A program made the position numbers and the translations under genes. Positions 55,802 through 64,000 of a stretch of 64,000 nucleotides of DNA are shown piece by piece (within the stretch, counting starts at the first letter, position 1; each line of letters opens with the position of its first letter). The notes below the pieces were generated by a model, which was not told the DNA's origin, did not search any database, and saw only the letters and a list, made by a program, of their open reading frames with translations. Origin of the DNA: Streptomyces capitiformicae. GTDB lineage: Bacteria; Actinomycetota; Actinomycetes; Streptomycetales; Streptomycetaceae. The DNA lies in assembly GCF_002214185.1 (NCBI RefSeq), contig NZ_CP022161.1, forward strand, positions 7,199,486 through 7,263,485, given 5' to 3'.

Positions 55802-57031
55802 ATGACCGCTGCCCCGCAGCCGACCGGACCTGAGCCGTACACCATCCACATTCCTCAGGAGGTCCTGGACGACCTGCGGACCAGGCTCAGGGCGACCCGG
55901 TTCGCCCCCGACCCCGGCAACGAGAGTGAGATCTACGGCCTTCCCACGGCATATCTGCGCCCCCTCGTCTCGTACTGGGCCGACGACTTCGACTGGCGTG
56001 CCGTGGAGAAGGAGTTGAACACCTACACCCACCACCGCGTCGACATCGGGGGAACCCCCGTGCACTTCCTGCGTGAACGGGGCAAAGGACCGGCTCCCGT
56101 CCCGCTTCTGCTCCTGCACGGCTGGCCCTGGACGTTCTGGGACTGGAGCAAGGTGATCCGCCCGCTCGCCGATCCGGCCGCCTACGGCGGCGACCCCGCC
56201 GACGCCTTCGACGTCGTGGTGGCCTCCTTGCCGGGATACGCCTTCTCCACTCCGCTCACCAACGAGCGGGAGAACTTCGTCAGCATGGCCGACCGCTTCC
56301 ACGAGCTGATGACCGGCGTCCTCGGCCACCAGAAGTTCGCTGTGGGCGGGGCCGACCAGGGCAGCCTGATCGGAGCCCAGCTGGGTCACAAGTACGCGGA
56401 CTCCCTGTACGGCATCCAGTTGTACGACGAGATGCCGCTGAACATGTTCCAGGGCGACCGGTTCTGGGACGTGACCGCCGGCTATCCGACGACCGACGGT
56501 CTCTCGCCGCAGATGCGACAGGACGTGCTGAAGTTCCACGAGACCTACGTCTCGCACGTCGTCACCCACATGTTCGACGGCCAGACGCTCACCCATGCCC
56601 TCCAGGACTCTCCCGCGGGCATGCTGGCCTGGCTCCTGAAGCGGTGGCGCACATGGAGCGACCAGCGCGCCGACTTCGACGAGGTCTTCCCCGTCGACCA
56701 CATCCTCACCAACGCCACCCTGTACTGGGCCAACCAGGCCATCGGCTCGTCCATCCGGACCTACCGCAACATGAATCTCCACCCCTGGACGCCTGCACAC
56801 GACCGCACACCGCCCATCGAGGCACCGGCCGGCTTCACGATCCTGCTCGGTGAGGCTCACCCGCCCGGCACGTACACCCCCGAGGAGCGTGCGGCGCTGG
56901 TCGGCAGGACCGGCTTCTACGGCGACATCCGCGCGGTCAACGTGCACGAAACGGGCGGTCACTTCGGTCCCTGGGAGAATCCCGGAGCCTGGATCCACGA
57001 CCTCCGCTCCACCTTCCGCGAACTGCGCTGA
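55802..57031 (+). CDS. epoxide hydrolase (EHN-type alpha/beta hydrolase)
   Basis: This 409-residue protein has the N-terminal EHN domain (YTIHIPQEVLDDLRTRLRAT, ADDFDWRAVEKELN) followed by an alpha/beta hydrolase fold. The oxyanion motif is LLLHGWPWTFWDW. The nucleophile elbow reads GGADQGSLIG, giving Asp as nucleophile; the final histidine is in NVHETGGHFGPWENP. The family resembles microsomal-type and juvenile-hormone epoxide hydrolases. It opens epoxides to diols and probably acts after the P450, 196 bp upstream on the same strand. Confidence 0.9.
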   Translation: MTAAPQPTGPEPYTIHIPQEVLDDLRTRLRATRFAPDPGNESEIYGLPTAYLRPLVSYWADDFDWRAVEKELNTYTHHRVDIGGTPVHFLRERGKGPAPVPLLLLHGWPWTFWDWSKVIRPLADPAAYGGDPADAFDVVVASLPGYAFSTPLTNERENFVSMADRFHELMTGVLGHQKFAVGGADQGSLIGAQLGHKYADSLYGIQLYDEMPLNMFQGDRFWDVTAGYPTTDGLSPQMRQDVLKFHETYVSHVVTHMFDGQTLTHALQDSPAGMLAWLLKRWRTWSDQRADFDEVFPVDHILTNATLYWANQAIGSSIRTYRNMNLHPWTPAHDRTPPIEAPAGFTILLGEAHPPGTYTPEERAALVGRTGFYGDIRAVNVHETGGHFGPWENPGAWIHDLRSTFRELR

Positions 57032-58191
57032 CGCCTTTGGCGATCGACCGGGCCCGGGAGCGCGCGCCCTGAGCGGGCAACGGAGTTTCGGGGTCTGCAC
57101 GCGAACTCCCGGCGAGCCTGACGTGGCAGGCGCGGTGCTGCACCTGGCGGGTGATTCGGCCGAGCCCACCACTCGACGACCGAATCACCGGCCACCACAC
57201 GGCGCCGAACCAGACGCGACACGTCCTGGAGGCCCTCTCGGGGCAGGAGCAAGAGGCATCGGAGGCAGTGACCTGGTGGCGGCGAGCGGTACGCGTGGCG
57301 TAGTGGCTGGGCCGGTGCAGTAGCCGACGATCCTGCTCGGCACCCTCGTGCGGCGCGTCGCAGCGGTGCCGCTGCGGTCTGCCTTGAGCTTCTGCACCCA
57401 CGTGTCCCGCAGCGGCAGGCTTGCGACGTCCCTGCCACAAGAACCGGAGAAGCTTTCGGTGACGGTCCAGGCGGCGCCGTCAGCGGCCGTGACGGCGTCG
57501 AAGTCGTGGGGCAGGTGGTCGCAGGTGGCGCGTGCCGGGTCGCCCCTTGGTCCCGCGCCGCCGTGTTCGTCGCTGGGGCCGCTTCGGACCCTCCGCCTTC
57601 TGACCCGCCCGTCGTCCGCGGGCGGCACGAGATGCGCCGGGCCTCGGCGGGCACTCCGGTGCTCCTGAGGCAGAGCGCCGAGGGGCGATGGCATCCCTGC
57701 CGTGTGCGTCTGCGGGTTCGCGGCCGGAGGTGATGCGGGGAGTCTGGTGAGGGGGCAGTCTCAGTGAGAACACCGGACCTCGACGTGGTCGCTGTGGGCG
57801 GGGACGACGTCGCGCTCGGTGGGCACGATGTCGCCACGAAGACGAGCCGGTCCTGGTCGGAGGCGACGCCGACATGGCAGGGGCCTGTCGGCAACGCCCG
57901 TCAGTGCACGGTCGCCTGACGTCTCCTCAGCGGTGATCCTCCTGCGTGCTCCGGCTCTGCCATCGCCCTGGCGTCCGGCGATGTCCATCAGTCCGGCATC
58001 CGCGGCCGGGAGAGCTGACTGCTCGCGCCGTCGCTGCCACGTCCCCCGTATGCACCACGGCGAGTGTGCTGAGCGCTCCTCTGGAAGCGGCGCCGTCCCG
58101 GCTGGTCGCGCCCACGCGGCGGAGCCGCAGACCAGACACAGCCCCGCGCCCCTTCAAGGCGCTGCCGGGCCGCGGTGAACACCAGGACCGC
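57032..58191. other. 1.2-kb stretch without a convincing gene
   Basis: All six frames are short, mutually overlapping or broken in this stretch. One minus-strand piece (about 57340-57530) reads CDHLPHDFDAVTAADGAAWT and DVASLPLRDTWVQKLKADRS with reasonable codon bias, so it may be the remnant of a gene I do not recognise. A 10-bp inverted repeat (57150-57159 with 57180-57189, GGTGATTCGG type) lies 120 bp after the epoxide hydrolase and may act as terminator. I see no insertion-sequence ends, tRNA or transposase motif. Confidence 0.5.
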
Positions 58192-58962
58192 TCAGGCGGC
58201 TGCTATGCCGTTGTCCACCGGCAGGACCACACCGTTGACGCTGCTCGCCGCGTCCGACGCCAGGAAGACGATCGCCGCGGCCGGTTCATCCGCTTCGGAG
58301 TAGCGGGAGATGTTCTGCCGGTACCCGGCGAGGACCATGGGGCCGTGCCCCTCCTCGTCGCCGGTGTAGTCGGCGACGATGTTCGTCATCGTGGGGCCCG
58401 GCGCGATGGCGTTGGTGCGGATTCCGGAGCCGCCGTACATGACCGCGAGGGACTGGGTGAGCCCGATCACGCCGTGCTTGGACACCGTGTAGGCGGCGCC
58501 GGACGCGCTCCCGCGCAGGCTCGCCGTGGACCCGGTGTTGACGATCGCACCCTTGCGCTTGGCCAGCATGTGCGGCAACACGGCCCGGGCGAGCATGAAG
58601 GGCGCGGTCAGGTTGATCCGTATGATCCTCTCCCACTCCGCGTCGCTCACATCGGCGGCGGCGGACTGCGAGTCGATGATGCCGGCGATGTTGGCCAGCA
58701 CGTCGACGCCGCCGAACTCGGTCACGGCGGTGCTGACCACGCGTTCGATCACGGCGGGGTCGCTCAGGTCGCCGCTGACGGCCTCCGCGGCCCCGCCCGC
58801 GGCCCGGATCTCCTCGACGACCGTCTTGACGCCCTCGTCGTTGAGATCGGCGGCCACGACCTTGGCCTTCTCGCGGGCAAACCGCAGGGCGGTGGCACGC
58901 CCGATGCCGGAGGCGGCACCGGTGACGATGACGCTGTTGTTCTTCAGTCCACTCATGCTCAT
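58192..58962 (-). CDS. short-chain dehydrogenase/reductase
   Basis: This 256-residue classical SDR starts at ATG 58962 (AAGGAGA upstream). It has cofactor motif VTGAASGIGRATALRFA, adenine-binding Asp in AADLNDEGVK (which suggests NAD rather than NADP), NNAG-equivalent NIAGIIDS, catalytic Ser in NTGSTASL and YxxxK as AYTVSKHGV, and a C-terminal NGVVLPVDNG. The NIAG variant lacks the first Asn of NNAG. The substrate is unknown. It is divergent from a TetR gene, and an imperfect palindrome lies between the two starts. Confidence 0.93.
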   Translation of the reverse strand: MSMSGLKNNSVIVTGAASGIGRATALRFAREKAKVVAADLNDEGVKTVVEEIRAAGGAAEAVSGDLSDPAVIERVVSTAVTEFGGVDVLANIAGIIDSQSAAADVSDAEWERIIRINLTAPFMLARAVLPHMLAKRKGAIVNTGSTASLRGSASGAAYTVSKHGVIGLTQSLAVMYGGSGIRTNAIAPGPTMTNIVADYTGDEEGHGPMVLAGYRQNISRYSEADEPAAAIVFLASDAASSVNGVVLPVDNGIAAA

Positions 58963-59011
58963 AGCTGTCTCCTTCGAGATGCGCGGTATCGCGTTCCCCT
59001 CACCGTACGAC

Positions 59012-59052
59012 TTTATGGCACTCAGCGCCACATTGGCATCCAGCGTCATAAA
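59012..59052. promoter_or_regulatory. operator-like palindrome between SDR and TetR genes
   Basis: TTTATGGCACTCAGCGCCA (59012-59030) and TGGCATCCAGCGTCATAAA (59034-59052) form an imperfect inverted repeat (13 of 19 pairs) around a CAT centre. It lies midway between the divergent starts at 58962 and 59097 in AT-rich sequence. A TetR dimer encoded by the adjacent gene is the likely ligand, repressing both directions. Confidence 0.6.
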
Positions 59053-59096
59053 GTAGAGTGACAGCGACGGGTGACGGACGAACGACAGGAGAAGAG

Positions 59097-59741
59097 ATGG
59101 CCGACGAGCACTCAGCCGTAGCGCGTGCCGGCGCGCGGATGGGTCGGCCGCGTCTGACCGAACGACGCAAGGAGCAGACTCGGCTGGACATCGCGCGCGA
59201 GGCCGTCGCCCTGTTCTCCGCGCATGGCGTGGACGCCACGTCAGCGGACGAGATCGCCACCGCGGCCGGTATTTCCGTCCGGACACTGTGGCGGTATTTC
59301 CCCACCAAGGAACGCTGTGTGCAGCCCCTGCTGACCCCAGGCATCGACAGCATCGCGCGTGCCCTGAGCGAGTGGGACGCCGGGGCGGGCATGGCCGTCC
59401 TGCTCGACGGCTTCGACCGGCACTGCCGCGCGGTCACCTCCGACATGCCCATGCTGCTCACGCTGGCCCGGCTCACCCGGACCGAACCCGCCCTGCGCGG
59501 GGTCTGGTTGGAGGTGCACGCCGACGCCGAGCCTGTCTTCGCCGCGGAGATCGCGCGCCGCGCCGGACAGTCCTCCGAGGCGCCTTCCGTCCATGTACAG
59601 GCGGCCCTGGTGGCTGCCGCACTGCGGGTGGCCGTGGAGCAGTACGCCTTCCGCACCACTTCGGAGACCCACGACGGGGCCGAGCTGATCGACGAGGTGC
59701 GCGCCGCGCTGCGCACCGTTGATCAGCGGCTGGCCGAGTAG
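59097..59741 (+). CDS. TetR-family regulator
   Basis: This 214-residue protein has a TetR DNA-binding domain (MGRPRLTERRKEQTRLDIAR, VDATSADEIATAAGISVRTL, WRYFPTKERCVQPL) and a variable helical ligand domain. The F/Y swap in the recognition helix, WRYFPTKE, is standard. It is divergent from the SDR gene, with an operator-like palindrome between, which suggests control of the SDR and itself. The ATG has AGGAG seven bases upstream. Confidence 0.92.
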   Translation: MADEHSAVARAGARMGRPRLTERRKEQTRLDIAREAVALFSAHGVDATSADEIATAAGISVRTLWRYFPTKERCVQPLLTPGIDSIARALSEWDAGAGMAVLLDGFDRHCRAVTSDMPMLLTLARLTRTEPALRGVWLEVHADAEPVFAAEIARRAGQSSEAPSVHVQAALVAAALRVAVEQYAFRTTSETHDGAELIDEVRAALRTVDQRLAE

Positions 59742-59912
59742 CTCCCCCACGACCGGTGGCGCCGGCACCTGTCTTTCCTCACTCCGGTATGTGCCGCTTC
59801 ACGCCGGAGAACCAGGCCCGGTGCTCCCCTGGCGGGATGTCGAACGGCGAGTACCGGAAACAGGCGCGGAGGACGAGGCTCGTCAAGGGGCGAAGCATCA
59901 TCGCCGGCCCCC

Positions 59913-60545
59913 TCATTTCTCCGGGAGCCCGGCCGTTTCGTCCCGGTGACCCGCCACCAGAGCGCGGGTCGCCGTCGTCGCGCGGGCGGCGATCTCCTCC
60001 ACGGCCCGCTCCGAGGCGCCGAACTCCCCGTCGAGCAGCCGTGCCGCGTACCCGCGCATGAGCGAGCAGGTCGCGTCCAGCAGGGCGTGGGCGGACTCCG
60101 CGTCGGGAGCCAGCTCCCGTGCGGACGGCAGCAGCAGGTCCGCCAGCGCGCGGTTGCCTTCGCGCAGTTCGGGGTTGGCCTCCAGCAGGGAGGGAGCGGT
60201 CAGCAGCTCGTACCCGCCACGGAGGTCGGCGGCGACTCGGACGTACGCGGCCACGACCGAGGCCAGCCGCTCCGTCGGCGTCGTCGCGGTGCCGAGCACC
60301 TCCAGGAAGAGCTCCTTCACCCTGTTCTGGATGTCGAGGGAGGCGGCGACCAGCAGAGCGTCCCGGTCGGCGAAATGGCGGTAGGGGGCTCCCGGGCTGA
60401 CCCCGGTGCGGCGTGCGGCCTCGATGACGGAGAAGCGGCGCACCCCCACCTCGTCGACGATCTCCAGGGTGGCCCGGACCAGAGCGGTGGCGAGATCGCC
60501 GTGGTGATAGTTGTCGCGCCCGCGCCCCCGCTCCGTCATTGCCAT
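59913..60545 (-). CDS. TetR-family regulator of the molybdenum hydroxylase operon
   Basis: This 210-residue TetR protein has an N-terminal YHHGDLATALVRATLEIVDE, helix-turn-helix FSVIEAARRTGVSPGAPYRH (FADRDALLVAA) and a WHG-like C-domain (the YHHGDL start is typical of that subgroup). It follows the molybdenum subunit gene by only 9 bp, so it is the last gene of that operon. Autoregulation of the whole operon, with the operator outside the window to the right, is likely. Confidence 0.92.
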   Translation of the reverse strand: MAMTERGRGRDNYHHGDLATALVRATLEIVDEVGVRRFSVIEAARRTGVSPGAPYRHFADRDALLVAASLDIQNRVKELFLEVLGTATTPTERLASVVAAYVRVAADLRGGYELLTAPSLLEANPELREGNRALADLLLPSARELAPDAESAHALLDATCSLMRGYAARLLDGEFGASERAVEEIAARATTATRALVAGHRDETAGLPEK

Positions 60546-60554
60546 TCCCGCAGT

Positions 60555-62684
60555 TTACCGAGGCCGGCCGGGACCGCGGCGTCCGGCCGCGAGCGCCAGC
60601 CGGGACCGTTCGACGCGCAGCGGCAGGTCACGCACGCGCACCCCGGTGGCGTGGTGGAACGCGTTGGCGATCGCCGCGGCGGTGCCGACGATCCCGAGTT
60701 CGCCGATGCCTCTGACGTCGGTGGGCCCGGAGGGGGCGCCCGGCTCGTCCAGCCACACCGCCTCCAGGTCGCGGATGTCGGCGCTGGCCGCGAAGTGGTA
60801 GGCGGCGAGGTCCTGTTCGGCGAAGTCGCCGAAGTCCGGGGCGAGTTCGCCGCTCTCCAGCAGGGCCATGGACACTCCCATCGTCATCGCGCCGAGGAAC
60901 TGCGAGCGTGCCGTCCTCGGATTGAGGATCCGGCCGGCCGCGAACACCCCGAGCAGCCGGTCGAGCACGATCTCACCGGTGTCGGTGTCCACCCGCACCT
61001 GCGCGAACTGCGCCCCGTGCGTGTGTCCGGCCGTGTGCTCCCCCAGGTCCCCGGCCGTGTCGGCCAGCACCTCAAGACCGCTGTCCGGCACCGTGCCGCC
61101 GTGCGCGAAGAGTTCCGCCGCAAGCGACCGGCACGCCTTGTACACGGCCCGGCTCCACGAGGCGGTACCCATCGATCCTCCGGCAGCTGCGGCGAAGCCC
61201 AACGACGCCCGCCCGATGTCGAGGCGGACCCGGTCGAGCGGCGTGCCGAGCGCGTCGGCGGCCACCTGGTGAAGCACCGTGCGCGCGCCCGTCCCGATGT
61301 CGGCGGCGCCGACCGTGACCCGGTACGTGCCGTCCGGCTCGACGCGGGCGCGTGCGTGGGTCCGCATGGCGGCGTACGGGTGGTAGGAGACGGCGACACC
61401 GGTGCCGACCAGCCAGCGGCCCTCCCACCGCGTACCGGGAGAGGGGTCGCGCCGGTCCCAGCCGAACCGTGCGGCGCCCTCACGCAGGCAGGCGGCGCGT
61501 TCGTGAGCGCCGTCCCTCTTGGGCTGGTTGCGGATCCGCAGCTCGATCGGGTCGATGCCGAGAGCGCAGGCCAGCTCGTCCATCGCCGACTCCAGCGCGA
61601 ACATCCCCGGCGTGTACCCGGGGGCGCGGAACCAGTTGGGCGGCGGCACGTCGAGCGCCGCCACCCGGGCCGTGGCGCGCAGGTGGGGTACGGCGTACAG
61701 GGTCGGGGTGGGGGCCACCGTCTCCTCCGTGTACTCCAGCAGCGTCGAGCACTGCTGGACGGCGTCATGGTCGAGAGCGACGAGCCGCCCCTCGCGGTCG
61801 GCGCCGAGCCGCAGCCGCTGGATCGTGGGCGAGCGGTGGGGGACCAGGGACACCATCTGCCGCCGGGTCAGCGCGATCTTCACCGGGCGCCCGACGGCGC
61901 GCGCCGCGAGGGCGGCGAGGACGGTGGGGACGCGCGGCATCGCCTTGGAGCCGAAGCCGCCGCCGACATACTCGGAGACGACCTCCACCGCCGACTCCTC
62001 CAGACCGAACAGCGTGGCGATGGCCTGGGCGCTGAGGTACGGGGCCTGGTCACTGTTGTGCAGCGTCAGCCGGTCCCCGTCCCAGGAGGCGATGGTGGCG
62101 TGCGGTTCCAGTGGGCTGGCGTGTGCGGCGGGGGTGGTGTAGGTCGCCTCGACGCGCACCGGCGCTCCCGCGAACGCCTGATCCACGTCGCCGAACGCCA
62201 CGGCGGCGGGCATACCGACGCCCATCGTCTCCGGCTGGCGTATCGCTTCGTGGTCGGCGCGCAGCACCACGTCGTGCGGCTGCCGCTCGTACGTCACGCG
62301 CACCACGGCGGCGGCCTCGCGGGCCGCTTCCAGCGACAGGGCCACCACCGCCGCCACGATCTGGCCGCGATAGGCCACCTCGGGGGACTGGAGAACCTGC
62401 AGGTCGTCCAGGGAGACGAAGGCGCTCCTGGCACCCGGACGCAGCCGGGGGGTGTTGTCCTGGTCCAGGACCGCGAGCACGCCGGGCACGGCCAGCGCGG
62501 CGGACGGATCGACCTTCCGTACCCGGCCCCGTGCGATGGTCGCGCCGACCGGCCAGACGTAGGCGACGTCCGGTACCGGGTACTCGTAGGCGTACCGGGC
62601 GCTGCCGGTGACCTTGTCCAGGCTGTCGGCACGCACCACCGGGGCGCCGACAGTGGGGTGTTGACTCCGTTCGGCTGTGGTCAT
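60555..62684 (-). CDS. molybdenum hydroxylase large (MoCo) subunit, XDH/YagR type
   Basis: This 709-residue subunit of the xanthine oxidase family starts VRADSLDKVTGSARYAYEYP. The molybdopterin-binding regions are EYVGGGFGSKAMPRVPTVLA, FRAPGYTPGMFALESAMDEL and AAGGSMGTASWSRAVYK, and the catalytic Glu is in GIGELGIVGTAAAIANA. It lacks the N-terminal iron-sulfur and FAD domains, which are separate genes here, as in E. coli YagTSR. Substrates of this group include aldehydes and N-heterocycles. Its start overlaps the FAD subunit stop by four bases. Confidence 0.93.
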   Translation of the reverse strand: MTTAERSQHPTVGAPVVRADSLDKVTGSARYAYEYPVPDVAYVWPVGATIARGRVRKVDPSAALAVPGVLAVLDQDNTPRLRPGARSAFVSLDDLQVLQSPEVAYRGQIVAAVVALSLEAAREAAAVVRVTYERQPHDVVLRADHEAIRQPETMGVGMPAAVAFGDVDQAFAGAPVRVEATYTTPAAHASPLEPHATIASWDGDRLTLHNSDQAPYLSAQAIATLFGLEESAVEVVSEYVGGGFGSKAMPRVPTVLAALAARAVGRPVKIALTRRQMVSLVPHRSPTIQRLRLGADREGRLVALDHDAVQQCSTLLEYTEETVAPTPTLYAVPHLRATARVAALDVPPPNWFRAPGYTPGMFALESAMDELACALGIDPIELRIRNQPKRDGAHERAACLREGAARFGWDRRDPSPGTRWEGRWLVGTGVAVSYHPYAAMRTHARARVEPDGTYRVTVGAADIGTGARTVLHQVAADALGTPLDRVRLDIGRASLGFAAAAGGSMGTASWSRAVYKACRSLAAELFAHGGTVPDSGLEVLADTAGDLGEHTAGHTHGAQFAQVRVDTDTGEIVLDRLLGVFAAGRILNPRTARSQFLGAMTMGVSMALLESGELAPDFGDFAEQDLAAYHFAASADIRDLEAVWLDEPGAPSGPTDVRGIGELGIVGTAAAIANAFHHATGVRVRDLPLRVERSRLALAAGRRGPGRPR

Positions 62685-63694
62685 CGCCGCTCACCGGTTC
62701 CGGTCGGTTCCGCGGCCAGGTCCCGGACGCACGCGGTGATCAGGTCGCGGGCCAGGTCGAGCTTGAACGCGTTGTCGGGCAGCGGGCGTGCCCCGGCGAG
62801 TTCGGCGTCCATCGCCGCGCGCACCGCGGAGTCGTCGGGCCGCCGCCCGCGAAGGCGCTCCTCGGCGTTCCGTGCCCGCCACGGCCGCGGGGCGACGCCG
62901 CCCAGCGCGATACGGATGTCCCGCAGCGCGCCGTCGTCGCCGACGGACACCGAGACGGCGGCGCTGACCAGCGCGAACGCGTACGACGTGCGGTCGCGCA
63001 CCTTCCGGTAGCGCATCGCGGCCCCGGGCGGGGGCGGCGGCACCTCCACACCGGTGATCAGATCGCCGGGCGCGAGCTGGGTCTCCCGGTGCGGCGTGGA
63101 GCCGGGCAGTAGGTACAGATTCTCGACCGGCACCGCGTACGCGCCGCCGTCGGCGGAGCGCACCCGCACCGTCGCGTCCAGCGCCACCAGGCCGACGGCC
63201 AGGTCGGAGGGGTGGGTGGCCACGCAGTGGTCCGAGGTGCCGAGCACGGCCAGCTCCCGGTGCGCGCCCCGGACGGCCGGGCAGCCGGAGCCGGGAGAGC
63301 GCTTGTTGCAGGGCTTGGTGACGTCGTGGAAGTAGCCGCAGCGGGTGCGCTGGAGCAGGTTGCCGCCGATGGTGGCGGCCGAGCGCACCTGCCCGGACGC
63401 CCCCGCGAGCAGCGCCCCGGCGATCAGCGGGAAGCGGCGACGGATGCCGGGGTCCCCGGCCAGCGGGGCGTTGCGCACCGCCGCGCCGATCAGCACGGAC
63501 CCGTCGGCACGGTGCTCGATCCGGTCGTACGGCAGCCGCGAGACGTCCACCAGGAGGCCGGGGCTCGTCACACCGAGCTTCATCAGATCCACCAGGTTGG
63601 TGCCACCGCCCAGGTAGACCGCGTCGGGCCGTCCCGTGACCAGCGTCTGGGCCTCCTGCGCGTCCGTCGCGCGCACGTAGGCGAACTCCCTCAT
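62681..63694 (-). CDS. molybdenum hydroxylase FAD subunit, YagS type
   Basis: This 337-residue FAD-binding protein of the xanthine dehydrogenase type (PCMH-like) starts MREFAYVRATDAQEAQTLVT. FAD motifs are VYLGGGTNLVDLMKLGV and SAATIGGNLLQRTRCGYFHD. The stretch RCGYFHDVTKPCNKRSPGSG (CPA) holds three cysteines matching the extra 4Fe-4S site of YagS, which is unusual for the family as a whole. The C-terminal CO-dehydrogenase-flavoprotein domain is present. It overlaps both neighbours by four bases. Confidence 0.92.
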   Translation of the reverse strand: MREFAYVRATDAQEAQTLVTGRPDAVYLGGGTNLVDLMKLGVTSPGLLVDVSRLPYDRIEHRADGSVLIGAAVRNAPLAGDPGIRRRFPLIAGALLAGASGQVRSAATIGGNLLQRTRCGYFHDVTKPCNKRSPGSGCPAVRGAHRELAVLGTSDHCVATHPSDLAVGLVALDATVRVRSADGGAYAVPVENLYLLPGSTPHRETQLAPGDLITGVEVPPPPPGAAMRYRKVRDRTSYAFALVSAAVSVSVGDDGALRDIRIALGGVAPRPWRARNAEERLRGRRPDDSAVRAAMDAELAGARPLPDNAFKLDLARDLITACVRDLAAEPTGTGERR

Positions 63695-64000
63695 GCCGCC
63701 CCCCTGTTGCTTTCGGCCGCGGCTTCGAGGACGGCCGCGACGATGCCGCCGTACGCCCCGCACCGGCACAGGTTGCCGCTCATACGCTCGCGGACCTCGT
63801 CGGCGTCCAGTGCGGCCACGTCCGCCGCGAGGTCCTCGGTCACGTGACTGGGCCAGCCGCGTTCGGCCTCCGCCAGCGCGCCGACGGCGGAGCAGATCTG
63901 GCCCGGGGTGCAGTAGCCGCACTGGAGTCCGTCGTGGTCGCGGAACGCCTGCTGCACCGGGTGCAGCCTGTCACCGTCCGCCAATCCCTCGACGGTGACG
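63691..64000 (-). CDS. molybdenum hydroxylase 2Fe-2S subunit, YagT type (5' end outside window)
   Basis: This is the 3' part (about 102 codons) of the iron-sulfur subunit. The second cluster is visible: GLQCGYCTPGQICSAVGALA and MSGNLCRCGAYGGIVAAVLE supply four cysteines. The N-terminal ferredoxin-like domain with the first cluster lies beyond 64000. It is the first gene seen of the three-subunit plus TetR operon, and a Tat signal, found in YagT proteins, cannot be checked. The stop overlaps the FAD subunit start (ATGA). Confidence 0.92.
   Translation of the reverse strand, partial: VTVEGLADGDRLHPVQQAFRDHDGLQCGYCTPGQICSAVGALAEAERGWPSHVTEDLAADVAALDADEVRERMSGNLCRCGAYGGIVAAVLEAAAESNRGAA

Noticed and set aside
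57150..57189. Inverted repeat as the end of an insertion sequence
   Set aside because: No transposase frame, no second terminal repeat and no target duplication are visible; a terminator is the simpler reading.
59946..63011. 1021-residue open frame on the plus strand
   Set aside because: It is antisense to the TetR and molybdenum hydroxylase genes, which have clear motifs and ATGA overlaps.

Overview
This window is very GC-rich, with GTG starts, strong third-position GC bias and many ATGA/GTGA start-stop overlaps. Together with the protein families present (PadR and TetR regulators, DUF5133, an Rv1733c-type membrane protein, an asparaginase II, paired CrcB proteins, GlgE-pathway remnants) it points to a Streptomyces or close relative. 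I see no rRNA, tRNA, CRISPR array or intact transposase. The window is a chromosome segment with one striking secretion/toxin-like locus at the left, a mostly housekeeping and catabolic middle, and a scarred accessory right end.

Region 1 (1-19.5 kb) is a type VII (ESX/WXG100)-associated locus. A WXG100-sized protein (314-619) and a coiled-coil protein with a WXG-like N-terminus (793-2658) are divergent from a gene for a 4058-residue protein (2921-15097). The giant has an ESX-type helical N-domain, a membrane segment, two tandem ADP-ribosyltransferase-like modules, a third classical R-S-ExE ADP-ribosyltransferase module, about 1,000 residues of beta repeats, a glycine-rich hydrophobic C-domain and a proline tail. 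It is translationally coupled (GTGA overlap) to a protein that fuses a parallel beta-helix to an EccA/CbbX-type AAA+ ATPase. Two exported, membrane-anchored proteins follow. This is the best candidate for a novel system; the membrane secretion core (EccB/C/D/E) is not in the window.

Region 2 (19.5-34.5 kb) holds PadR with a FadH dienoyl-CoA reductase and a perfect palindrome at its promoter, a HemK-like methyltransferase, a GNAT protein, DUF485 plus an ActP-type symporter, a CE7 acetylesterase preceded by a fresh 197-bp tandem duplication of its own 5' end, a methyltransferase, a GH13 glucosidase, an LtaS-like sulfatase and a second, short Rho factor.

Region 3 (34.5-48.7 kb) has a D-Ala-D-Ala carboxypeptidase, two polyprenol-phosphate-sugar glycosyltransferases (GT87 and MptB-like), and an amide amino-acid catabolic island (glutaminase, aspartase, asparaginase, permease, GntR regulator). 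A crcB-DUF190-crcB fluoride operon, an ATP-grasp protein and a VOC protein follow. Between the last two lies a deletion scar containing only the 3' ends of a GH53 galactanase gene and of a divergent LacI regulator gene.

Region 4 (48.7-64 kb) has glgX, a degenerate GHKL-ATPase-like protein, DUF5133, and a second scar in which the 5' end of glgE is joined to the 3' end of another gene. That second gene is coupled to a fused ferredoxin/ferredoxin reductase, followed by a P450 and an epoxide hydrolase. After 1.2 kb with no convincing gene come an SDR/TetR divergent pair with an operator-like palindrome, and an operon for a three-subunit molybdenum hydroxylase with its own TetR gene; the 2Fe-2S subunit runs off the right edge.
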